Source: Chitinophaga qingshengii
GTDB lineage: Bacteria; Bacteroidota; Bacteroidia; Chitinophagales; Chitinophagaceae
NCBI RefSeq assembly: GCF_014529935.1
Contig: NZ_JACVFC010000001.1
Coordinates: 2,914,001-2,978,000 of the forward strand
Reading direction: 5' to 3'
Length of the DNA stretch: 64,000 bases
The position numbers were made by a program, and so were the translations under genes. Numbering within the stretch: the first letter of the stretch is position 1; each line of letters begins with the position of its first letter. Shown here piece by piece: positions 54,638-62,277 of this stretch. Below the pieces are notes generated by a model, which searched no databases, was not told the origin of the DNA, and was given only the letters and a program-made list of their open reading frames with translations.

Positions 54638-56005
54638 ATGAAAAAGACGATTTTATTATGCGGCAGCCTGCTTTTGATGTATGGCAGCACGTTTGCGCAA
54701 AAGGGCCAGTGGCAATCACTTTTTAATGGTAAAGACCTGAAAGGCTGGAAACAGCTGGGAGGTAAGGCCGTGTATAATGTAGAAGACGGGCAGATAGTGG
54801 GTACCACGGTCACCAACACGCCCAATTCCTTCCTGGCTACCGACAAGGACTACGGGGACTTTATCCTGGAACTGGAATTCAAACTGGGGGCGCCTTTTAA
54901 CTCCGGCATCCAGTTCCGCAGCCAGAGCCGCGAAGACTATCAGAGTGGCCGTGTATTTGGCTACCAGATGGAAATAGATCCGTCGGACCGCAAATGGAGC
55001 GGCGGTATTTACGAAGAAGGCCGCCGGGGCTGGCAATACCCGATGGAATTGAATCCTGCCGGGCAAAATGCCTTTAAACCCACCGACTGGAATAAATACC
55101 GTATCGAATGCCGCGGCAATGAGATCCGTACCTGGGTGAATGGCGTTCCTACCGCCCATCTGGTGGACACTTCCCTTCCTAAAGGTTTCATCGCTCTGCA
55201 GGTACATGGTATCGGCAAAAACGCAGCCGACGAGAACAAACATATTTACTGGAAAAATATCCGGATTATCGATAAACCGGCAGCTTCCCAATATTCCCCC
55301 TATGATAAAATCTATGTGGTGAATAATGTGGATAACACCGTTTCCGGTCAACAGCAGAAGAACGGTTTCCAGCTGCTATGGGACGGCAAAACCTCCAAGG
55401 GCTGGAGAGGCGCCTACCAGAAGACTTTCCCCACCAAAGGCTGGCATATCCAGAACGGAGAACTGTCCATCATGCACTCCAATGGAGACGAAGAAGGCAG
55501 CGGCGGTGATATCGTTACCGAAAAGGAATATGGCGCTTTTGAAATGGAGTTTATGTTCAAACTCACGCCTGGCGCGAACAGCGGGGTTAAATATTTCGTA
55601 AATGAATCATACGAAACAGGGGGTAAGTCTGCCATCGGGCTGGAATACCAGGTGCTGGACGACGAAAAGCACCCGGATGCCAAGCTGGGACGCGAAGGGA
55701 ACCGGACACTAGCCTCACTTTACGATCTCATGACAAGAAAACAGGAAAAACGTGCCCTGCTACCTATTGGAGATTGGAACAAAGGTCGTATTATTGTGTA
55801 TCCAAATAACCACGTCGAACACTGGCTGAACGGTTTTAAAGTATTGGAATATGAACGGGGCTCCCAAGCCTTCAAAGATCTGGTGGCGATCAGCAAATAC
55901 AAAAACTGGAAGAATTTTGGTTTATGGCCGGTAGGACACATCCTGCTACAGGATCATGGTAATGAGGTATACTTCAAAAGCATTCGTATCAAAGTATTGA
56001 AATAA
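54638..56005 (+). CDS. DUF1080 protein with two tandem domains
   Basis: A 455-residue exported protein: signal MKKTILLCGSLLLMYGSTFA, then two DUF1080 folds. Domain 1 (about 24-215) has QSLFNGKDLKGWKQLG, FLATDKDYGDFILELEF, NSGIQFRSQSRED and WNKYRIECRGNEIRTWVNG. Domain 2 (about 240-455) repeats the pattern: QLLWDGKTSKGWRGA, EKEYGAFEMEFMFKL, NSGVKYFVNESYETG and HWLNGFKVLEYERGS. DUF1080 proteins hydrolyse 3-keto-glycosides in characterised cases. I start at 54638 where the signal peptide begins. The operator upstream and the Gfo/Idh/MocA gene downstream support a role in keto-sugar breakdown. Confidence 0.85.
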   Translation: MKKTILLCGSLLLMYGSTFAQKGQWQSLFNGKDLKGWKQLGGKAVYNVEDGQIVGTTVTNTPNSFLATDKDYGDFILELEFKLGAPFNSGIQFRSQSREDYQSGRVFGYQMEIDPSDRKWSGGIYEEGRRGWQYPMELNPAGQNAFKPTDWNKYRIECRGNEIRTWVNGVPTAHLVDTSLPKGFIALQVHGIGKNAADENKHIYWKNIRIIDKPAASQYSPYDKIYVVNNVDNTVSGQQQKNGFQLLWDGKTSKGWRGAYQKTFPTKGWHIQNGELSIMHSNGDEEGSGGDIVTEKEYGAFEMEFMFKLTPGANSGVKYFVNESYETGGKSAIGLEYQVLDDEKHPDAKLGREGNRTLASLYDLMTRKQEKRALLPIGDWNKGRIIVYPNNHVEHWLNGFKVLEYERGSQAFKDLVAISKYKNWKNFGLWPVGHILLQDHGNEVYFKSIRIKVLK

Positions 56006-56046
56006 AATATTTTTTATCTTTTTTTTCATTGTTCACTGTTCTAAAT

Positions 56047-56078
56047 AAGCATTCCGATTCTTCGGAATGCTTTTTTGT
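56047..56078 (+). terminator. intrinsic terminator of the double DUF1080 gene
   Basis: AAGCATTCCGA (56047-56057) pairs perfectly with TCGGAATGCTT (56062-56072), followed by a T-run. Confidence 0.9.
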
Positions 56079-56117
56079 TTTCAGGATTCGTTAAATTGTC
56101 TGCCTAATCCACACAAC

Positions 56118-57887
56118 ATGAAATACGCCACTTTATTGTTAGCAGGCAGTTTGCTGGCTGTCTCCTGCCAGCAGAAAGGCTCGCAAAGCAACACACGGGC
56201 TTCGGGGGACACGCTGCATCAACTGGCAGAGCGCTATTACGAAGGTAATATGGCCCTGCAACCGATTCAAGCCACTTTCAATGGGATAATGAAATACAAC
56301 GATCAGCTGCCTGTTGATATCGGCGCTCCTTACCGGCATAAAGCAGACTCCTTTTATGCCGCCTATCAGGAGGCACTGAAAGCTATCGATACCACCGCAT
56401 TATCCGGCAACGACCGTATCACCTACGACATGCTGCAACGGGAACTCAGCCTCAACCGCGAAGCGCTGACCTATCATGATTATCTGATGCCGGTACAACA
56501 GTTCACCTGCCTGCCTATCACCCTGGCTCAATTAGGCTCCGGCGCCGCTGCCCAACCTTTCAAGACAAAGAAGGATTATGAAAACTTCATACATCGTATG
56601 GAAGGTTTCTCTATCTGGGCAGATACCGCCATCGCCAATATGCGGCAAGGCATCGCCACCGGCTACGTGCTGCCGGAAAAACTGGTGATTAAAACCTTAC
56701 CACAACTACAGGCACTGACTAAGAAAGATAAAGACAACGTTTTCTATGCTCCGCTGAAAACGCTGCCGGATTCACTGGACGCCGCCAGCAAACAACAACT
56801 CGCTACAGATTACACCGCTGCCATCGAAAAATTCATTCTGCCGGCTTACAGCAGGCTGTATACTTTTATGCAGACCGAATACCTGCCTAAAGCCCGTAAA
56901 ACCAGCGGTATTGAAGGTATTCCCGACGGCAAAAAATATTATGAATTCCTGGTAAGGTCCTGGACATCCACCAGCAAAACACCAGATGAAATTTATGCTA
57001 CCGGCGAACACGAAGTCGCCCGCATCCGTGGTGAAATGGAAGCGGTGAAAAACAGTGTTGGTTTCAAAGGCGATCTGCCCGCGTTCTTTACCGAAGTACG
57101 CAACGATAAAAAACTGCGCATCTTCAAAACACCCGGCGCTATCCTTGATTCTTTCAAGGCTATCGAAAATAAAATCATGCCCGGCGTTAAAAAAATGTAT
57201 GGTCATCTCCCCAAATCCAAATTCGAGATCAGGCAAACAGAAGCCTTCCGGGCAGCATCCGCTTCTGCGGAATACCAACCTGGTAATCCGGATGGCTCCC
57301 GTCCCGGTATCTTCTACGTACCGATCCTGAATGCCGCCGAATTCCCTTATACCGGCATGGAGTGCCTCTTTTTACATGAAGCTATTCCGGGTCACCATTT
57401 CCAGTTCTCCCTCCAGCAGGAAAACGATTCCCTGCCTACCTTCCGCCGCTTTACCTGGGTAGGCGCCTTCGGTGAAGGCTACGCCCTCTACTGCGAAAGC
57501 CTGGGTAAAGAACTGGGACTGTATACAGATCCTTATATGTACTTCGGCCGGTTGACCGATGAAATTCATCGCGCCATTCGTTTAGTCGTTGACGTTGGTA
57601 TGCATCATAAAGGCTGGACCCGCGAACAGGCTATCAAATACATGATGGACAATGAGCCGGTTTCCGAACATGAAGCAGTCGCTGAAATTGAGCGCTACAT
57701 GGCTATTCCGGGCCAGGCGTTGTCTTACAAAATAGGTGAACTCAAGATCAGGGAGCTGCGGGAGAAATATACCAAAGCCCTGGGGGATAAATTTAGTCTT
57801 CCTGCGTTTCATGATGAGCTGCTGAAAGATGGTTGCGTGCCGTTATCAGTGCTGGAGCAAAAGATGACGAGGTTTTATGGTCAATAA
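56118..57887 (+). CDS. DUF885 family metallopeptidase-like lipoprotein
   Basis: A 589-residue protein with a lipoprotein signal (MKYATLLLAGSLLAVSC, acceptor cysteine at residue 17). DUF885 features are seen: LAERYYEGNMALQPIQATFNG, the zinc-binding HEAIPGHHFQ (about residues 420-429), EGYALYCESLGKELGLY and LTDEIHRAIRLVVDVGMHHKGWT. Relatives are thought to be peptidases that resemble carboxypeptidase Taq/PepF-like enzymes. I start at 56118; the frame is open upstream without signal. It sits between the DUF1080 and oxidoreductase genes but has terminators on both sides. Confidence 0.88.
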   Translation: MKYATLLLAGSLLAVSCQQKGSQSNTRASGDTLHQLAERYYEGNMALQPIQATFNGIMKYNDQLPVDIGAPYRHKADSFYAAYQEALKAIDTTALSGNDRITYDMLQRELSLNREALTYHDYLMPVQQFTCLPITLAQLGSGAAAQPFKTKKDYENFIHRMEGFSIWADTAIANMRQGIATGYVLPEKLVIKTLPQLQALTKKDKDNVFYAPLKTLPDSLDAASKQQLATDYTAAIEKFILPAYSRLYTFMQTEYLPKARKTSGIEGIPDGKKYYEFLVRSWTSTSKTPDEIYATGEHEVARIRGEMEAVKNSVGFKGDLPAFFTEVRNDKKLRIFKTPGAILDSFKAIENKIMPGVKKMYGHLPKSKFEIRQTEAFRAASASAEYQPGNPDGSRPGIFYVPILNAAEFPYTGMECLFLHEAIPGHHFQFSLQQENDSLPTFRRFTWVGAFGEGYALYCESLGKELGLYTDPYMYFGRLTDEIHRAIRLVVDVGMHHKGWTREQAIKYMMDNEPVSEHEAVAEIERYMAIPGQALSYKIGELKIRELREKYTKALGDKFSLPAFHDELLKDGCVPLSVLEQKMTRFYGQ

Positions 57888-57905
57888 GGTTTATACTGAT
57901 AAAGT

Positions 57906-57942
57906 ACCGCCCGGTTGTTGTACAACCGGGCGGTGTTGTTTT
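57906..57942 (+). terminator. intrinsic terminator of the DUF885 gene
   Basis: ACCGCCCGGTTGT (57906-57918) pairs perfectly with ACAACCGGGCGGT (57922-57934), followed by GTTGTTTT. Confidence 0.88.
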
Positions 57943-58007
57943 AGTCACCTACTCACCCTTCATCAAAATTTTACTTCCTCCATAAAATTTTCTTGTTATT
58001 TTACCAT

Positions 58008-58021
58008 TGCAACCGATTGCT
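58008..58021 (+). promoter_or_regulatory. LacI-family-like operator, copy 5 (degenerate)
   Basis: TGCAACCGATTGCT differs from the core at two positions. It lies 33 bases before the oxidoreductase start, close to where a promoter is expected. Confidence 0.5.
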
Positions 58022-58054
58022 AAAAACATTATTTAATTGTTGGAGAGATCCGTT

Positions 58055-59392
58055 ATGAAAAGAAGAGACTTTATCAAAACCACTTCCCTGGCCGGTGTAG
58101 GAGCGGGATTAACCATCCTGAATTTCCCGGTATTTGGCAAACAGGCCCCGAGCAATAAAATTGTGCTGGGTGTGATGGGCGTTAATTCCCGGGGCAACTG
58201 GCTGGCACAGGTAGCCGCCAAACTTCCCGGCGCTGAAATCGGCTATGTCTGCGACGTAGAAGACGGCGCTATTCAGAAGGGCCTGAAGGCAATAAAAGGC
58301 GCACAGGAACGCACACCTACAGTCATCAAGGACATCCGTAAACTGCTGGAACAAAAAGACTTTGACGCGCTGATTGTAGCGGCACCTGACCACTGGCACG
58401 CGCCTGCTGCTATTATGGGCACCGCCGCGGGTAAACATGTATATGTAGAAAAGCCCTGCGCCCATAATCCACAGGAAGGTGAGCTGCTGGTAGCTGCCGC
58501 CAAAAAATATAACCGCCTCGTGCAAATGGGTAACCAGCGCAGATCCTGGCCCAACCTGCAACAAGCGATCAAAGAAGTGAAGGAAGAAGGTATTATCGGT
58601 AAAGTACACTACGGACGGGGATGGTATGTGAATGACCGTCAACCGATCGGTATTGGTAAAAAAATTCCGGTTCCCGGTACACTCAACTGGGACCTGTGGC
58701 AGGGACCGGCACCACGCAAAGATTACCTCGACAATATTGTACACTATAACTGGCACTGGCGCTGGCATTGGGGTACCTCCGAAACATGCAACAACGCTAC
58801 GCACGAACTGGACTGCCTGCGCTGGTTCATGGACCTGGAATTCCCTATCAAAGTTACTTCTGCCGGCGGCCGTTACAGCTTCGCAGGCGATGACTGGGAA
58901 ACACCGGATACCCAAACCCTGAATTTTGAATTCCAGGGCAACAAAGCTATCGCCTGGGAAGGCCGCAGCTGCGATCCTTTCACATTGGAAGGTAGCGGAC
59001 GCGGGTTTACCGTCTTCGGCGAACACGGCGCCCTGTACAACTCCGGCGGCGACAGCTATAAAATCGTAGATAATAAGAACAAAGTGGTAAAAGAAGTGAA
59101 ACAGGCAGCGAATCCCAATCAAAGCGTAACCAATACGGTGAGCCCTGCCGGCGAATTCTATGATGCCGTTCACATCAATAACTTCCTGGAAAGCATCCGC
59201 GGAAAAGCAACGCTCAATTCTGAAATCAATATCGGTTATAAAAGCACGCTCCTGTGCCTGCTGGGCAATATCGCACAACGCACGGGCCGGGTATTACACA
59301 CCGATCCTGCCAACGGTCATATCCTCAACGATAAAGAGGCTATGAAACTGTGGAGCAGAGAATATGAAAAAGGCTGGGCGCCTAAAATATAA
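58055..59392 (+). CDS. Tat-exported Gfo/Idh/MocA family oxidoreductase
   Basis: A 445-residue NAD(P)-type oxidoreductase. The start MKRRDFIKTTSLAGVGAG is a twin-arginine signal, so the protein is exported folded with its cofactor. The Rossmann part begins KIVLGVMGVNSRGNW (about residue 35), and Glu132-Lys133-Pro134 (YVEKPCAHN) is the catalytic lysine motif. NNATHELDCLRWF in the second half may supply a catalytic histidine. Many exported relatives oxidise or reduce the 3-hydroxyl of sugars or act as glycosidases that use a bound NAD cofactor. I start at 58055, not the upstream in-frame ATG, because the twin-arginine motif follows it. Neighbours point to 3-keto-sugar chemistry. Confidence 0.88.
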   Translation: MKRRDFIKTTSLAGVGAGLTILNFPVFGKQAPSNKIVLGVMGVNSRGNWLAQVAAKLPGAEIGYVCDVEDGAIQKGLKAIKGAQERTPTVIKDIRKLLEQKDFDALIVAAPDHWHAPAAIMGTAAGKHVYVEKPCAHNPQEGELLVAAAKKYNRLVQMGNQRRSWPNLQQAIKEVKEEGIIGKVHYGRGWYVNDRQPIGIGKKIPVPGTLNWDLWQGPAPRKDYLDNIVHYNWHWRWHWGTSETCNNATHELDCLRWFMDLEFPIKVTSAGGRYSFAGDDWETPDTQTLNFEFQGNKAIAWEGRSCDPFTLEGSGRGFTVFGEHGALYNSGGDSYKIVDNKNKVVKEVKQAANPNQSVTNTVSPAGEFYDAVHINNFLESIRGKATLNSEINIGYKSTLLCLLGNIAQRTGRVLHTDPANGHILNDKEAMKLWSREYEKGWAPKI

Positions 59393-60088
59393 TCATGGGT
59401 TCGCCTCCGTTTTAGGCAACAGGTATTTGGCAATGTCAAAACTGGGCGGAGGCGGATCTTCTATATAAGCGCTTTCAATCGCTTCCCTCGAAGGGTATAA
59501 CTTAAATCCCTTCTGCCATACCGGTTTGGAGCGGTCTTCTTCGTCCAGCCCCGGTGTCACTTCCAGCTTCAGTTTGTGGTATACGGCGTTCAGGCAGTTC
59601 TCCAGCCTTGGCGCATTCAGCTCGGCCAGCCCTATCTGCCAGTTGTAGTTTTCGGTATCATCCTGCACTACCGGCACCCAGATGGTTTTATTAGTGGAGA
59701 TCTTAAAACTTCTTTCTGTAAACCGTACGTCCGCTACCTGTATCAGATCTTTCTGCATCACTTCTTCTCCATTGGGCAGCTTTACCATGCCATGTCCATA
59801 GATGGACAATTTCTGTTTAATTACCCGCGAACGTACCCACTGCCGTATTTCGGCCACAATATCATCGATACCCGTACAGGAAAATTCAAATTTTTTAGAA
59901 CGGTTCAGGTTAACAGGAATCAATAATGCCGATGCATGCAGTACTTCCAGGATACGGTGGATATCCTCAAAAATCTTCTCATGGGGCACCCCGATCGTAT
60001 TATAATCTTCATAGATATGCTGGTCCGGGTCCTTGTACAGCCATTGTAAGGAATATTCAGCATTGGGAAAGTCCACTTTCTTTGTCAT
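59393..60088 (-). CDS. hypothetical cytoplasmic protein
   Basis: A 231-residue protein without signal peptide or membrane helix. It starts MTKKVDFPNAEYSLQWLYKD and ends PPPPSFDIAKYLLPKTE. I recognise no domain. The middle stretch (ALLIPVNLNRSKKFEFSCTG, FKISTNKTIWVPVVQDDTENYNWQIGLAEL) is beta-rich. Its stop codon directly abuts the stop of the oxidoreductase gene in the opposite direction, so the two transcripts must overlap or end very close to each other. Base use looks like its neighbours. Unknown function. Confidence 0.65.
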   Translation of the reverse strand: MTKKVDFPNAEYSLQWLYKDPDQHIYEDYNTIGVPHEKIFEDIHRILEVLHASALLIPVNLNRSKKFEFSCTGIDDIVAEIRQWVRSRVIKQKLSIYGHGMVKLPNGEEVMQKDLIQVADVRFTERSFKISTNKTIWVPVVQDDTENYNWQIGLAELNAPRLENCLNAVYHKLKLEVTPGLDEEDRSKPVWQKGFKLYPSREAIESAYIEDPPPPSFDIAKYLLPKTEANP

Positions 60089-60226
60089 ATCGCAATTTAA
60101 CTGCTATACATTTGCACTATGAAAATAACGAATATTCACTTCATTAGCTTTATAGACTAGCAATAAATATAATATATTGTTATCTCCCATAACTTATAGT
60201 GATCGTTATTATTAAGCAATGCCCCC

Positions 60227-60234
60227 TACTTTTG
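60227..60234 (+). promoter_or_regulatory. -7 box of the second TauE/SafE gene
   Basis: TACTTTTG matches TAnnTTTG in full and gives a leader of about 60 bases. No good -33 element was found. Confidence 0.5.
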
Positions 60235-60238
60235 AGAA

Positions 60239-60268
60239 CCTGTAATTGAGACAAACCAACCACCAACC
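60239..60268 (+). promoter_or_regulatory. leader motif shared by both TauE/SafE genes (copy 2)
   Basis: CCTGTAATTG (60239-60248) is followed by AACCAACCACCAACC to 60268, the same pair of elements as before the first TauE/SafE gene. Confidence 0.45.
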
Positions 60269-60301
60269 ATTAGTTTGCATGTTCCCCGGAGGGATAAATG
60301 A

Positions 60302-61090
60302 ATGGAATATTTACAACAATCCAATTACCTGTCCATATTGGTGATAGGTATCGTAGTCGGCTATTTATCGGGCCTGTTAGGCAAAGGCGGCAGTGCCATC
60401 AGCACACCTGCGCTCCAGATTTTTGCGGGCGTCAATCCATTTTTCGCGCTGGCATCGCCACTACCGGCATCCATTTCGAGTACACTTTCTGCTACAGCGG
60501 TATATAGCCGTGAAAAGCTGTTTAATAAAAGGGTGGTATTACTGGGAGCGGCTTTTGGCGTACCGGCCACTGTGGTGGGGTCCTGGTTCAGCAGCTACCT
60601 GGCGGGGAAAACCCTGATGATACTGACGGCTTTGTTCATCGTCACCTTAGGCGGTTCACTGTTATATTCTTACCTGCGGCATAAAGGAGAATCGGTGGAA
60701 ACACCCGTCAACAGCAGCGATATCCGGGCTTCTCAAATAGTTTGGGCAGCTTTGTTTATTGGTTTTTTATCCGGCCTGCTGGCCAATGCGGGAGGGATTC
60801 TGTTCAGCACCTTTTTTATCCGTAAGCTGAAGATGCCGATTAAACAGGCGTTGGCCTGTGCAGTTATTTTGTCGGCGGTACTCTCTGTACCCGGCGCCAT
60901 CACCCATTGGTGTTTGGGCCATATTGACTGGAACATTGCTTTATTACTTTCCCTTACTGCCTTCCCCGCCTCTTATCTGGGCGCCAGGACGGCGGTAAAA
61001 ATGAAGACGCCGCTGCTCGAAAAATTATTCGCCGGCACACTCGTCGTTTTCGGATTATACGACATCTTCTTCACACTTTTTATGCACTGA
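60302..61090 (+). CDS. sulfite exporter TauE/SafE family protein, copy 2
   Basis: A 262-residue polytopic membrane protein with the TauE/SafE half-repeats GYLSGLLGKGGSAISTPAL and GFLSGLLANAGGILFSTFF. It lacks a DUF1634 neighbour, unlike copy 1. A GGAGGG (60288-60293) stands eight bases before the ATG at 60302; this is unusual for Bacteroidota and favours that start over the ATG at 60298, which is in a different frame. The last 11 bases overlap the end of the converging YjbR gene. It probably exports a small sulfur-containing anion, by family. Confidence 0.85.
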   Translation: MEYLQQSNYLSILVIGIVVGYLSGLLGKGGSAISTPALQIFAGVNPFFALASPLPASISSTLSATAVYSREKLFNKRVVLLGAAFGVPATVVGSWFSSYLAGKTLMILTALFIVTLGGSLLYSYLRHKGESVETPVNSSDIRASQIVWAALFIGFLSGLLANAGGILFSTFFIRKLKMPIKQALACAVILSAVLSVPGAITHWCLGHIDWNIALLLSLTAFPASYLGARTAVKMKTPLLEKLFAGTLVVFGLYDIFFTLFMH

Positions 61091-61439
61091 TACTGCGTTG
61101 TTTCCGGATAGCCTCCTGCTCATAGGGAGGCAGCGTTTCCAGGATAAGATCATACGCTTCATGCAGGAACTGCTCCAGTTCCGCGCCAGGCATAATATCC
61201 TGCTGCTTGAGCTGTACCCAGTGGTAACGGGCCAGGTGCGGCATTGGTATAATACCCGGCCTGGCTATCAATTTATGATAGTGACTGGTAGAACATTTAA
61301 ACGAAACACGGTATGGCGGATCCAGGGAAATCATGCAAAATAATTTCTCTCCAACAAAAAAACGCAATTCGTTATCCCACTTCTTTTCAGTGGTCACAGC
61401 CGGTAAAGACTGGCAAAAATCGAGGGCATTGTCAAACAT
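61080..61439 (-). CDS. MmcQ/YjbR family protein
   Basis: A 119-residue protein: MFDNALDFCQSLPAVTTEKKW, FVGEKLFCMISLDPPYRVSFKC and HLARYHWVQL match the MmcQ/YjbR fold, a small CyaY-like DNA-binding-type domain of unknown function. I start at 61439 (MFDNAL), which is the normal family beginning; the frame is open another 23 residues upstream but shows no family sequence there. It ends 11 bases inside the TauE/SafE gene on the opposite strand. Confidence 0.8.
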   Translation of the reverse strand: MFDNALDFCQSLPAVTTEKKWDNELRFFVGEKLFCMISLDPPYRVSFKCSTSHYHKLIARPGIIPMPHLARYHWVQLKQQDIMPGAELEQFLHEAYDLILETLPPYEQEAIRKQRSISA

Positions 61440-61659
61440 AGCAGCAAGGTTTAAACATAGTTTACATTTCCGTTTCTGAACGGGTATCTCAAAAGAATCT
61501 AACCACAAACAAACATATCGATATATGTTTCATATGTGGAATGGGTTGTCGCTGTAAAATAGAGATGAAACTGCTTTATAAAAATAACAAATAAATACGA
61601 GAAAATAACGCACTAAAAACGTGCAGAAGCGGGGAATTAACCTGTTTTTAATACATTGC

Positions 61660-62265
61660 CTAAAAAGTGTACACTGCACCCATATGACCAGGAGCAATGG
61701 ATACCTGCATGCCCTCCCAGCGTTTGTACAGTTTTTTACCGTGACGGTGATGCAGGGAGATGTTGACTACATCGTAGAGCAACAGGAAACCACCCTGGAA
61801 AATGATGGATGATCCGTACCCCTTCCAGCGGTCCTGCTCCTTACCGGACTGATTTTTACCATACTCCCGGGCATACAGGCCTCCGAGGATATAGGCCAGG
61901 TCCAGCGCCCCGTTTACCAGGTAAATTTTTTCAATTTTATTTTGCTCCCGGATACTCTGCTGCCAGTTGTAGTCCGCAGGATGCAGGCGACGGTTGCCCA
62001 GGTACCCCGCTGTAGCAATACCCAGGTTCACCACATTCCAGATAGCGTTCATCTGGTGAAAATAACGGGCTTCTCCGCTGGTTTGCCCCATAGCTACCAG
62101 CCCGGTAGCGATATTGGCGGCTGACCAGCCACCCAGCACCACCATCGCGGTTTTGGTGGTATGAATACGTTCCCGGTTGAACGACTCCAGGGAAAACGGT
62201 TCCTGTGCTGCCAGCCTGGCGGCCAACAGCAAACAACAGATCAGGGTACAGCCAATTTTATACAT
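61660..62265 (-). CDS. membrane protein, DUF6992-like
   Basis: A 201-residue protein with signal-like start (MYKIGCTLICCLLLAARLAAQ), then FNRERIHTTKTAMVVLGGWSAANIATG and RYFHQMNAIWNVVNLGIATAGYLG. Two further hydrophobic helices follow (IYLVNGALDLAYILGGLYARE and IIFQGGFLLLYDVVNISL). This pattern matches a membrane family widespread in Bacteroidota that I believe is DUF6992, by memory only. It starts 12 bases after the eboF stop on the same strand, so it may belong to the same transcript. Confidence 0.6.
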   Translation of the reverse strand: MYKIGCTLICCLLLAARLAAQEPFSLESFNRERIHTTKTAMVVLGGWSAANIATGLVAMGQTSGEARYFHQMNAIWNVVNLGIATAGYLGNRRLHPADYNWQQSIREQNKIEKIYLVNGALDLAYILGGLYAREYGKNQSGKEQDRWKGYGSSIIFQGGFLLLYDVVNISLHHRHGKKLYKRWEGMQVSIAPGHMGAVYTF

Positions 62266-62277
62266 GTGGGGGTGATT

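Noticed and set aside
58109..59278. 389-codon minus-strand frame inside the Gfo/Idh/MocA gene
   Set aside because: Antisense shadow; the plus-strand protein has clear family motifs.
60241..60300. SAM-type riboswitch before the second tauE
   Set aside because: No conserved stem-pseudoknot pattern could be recognised, so only the shared leader motif is reported.
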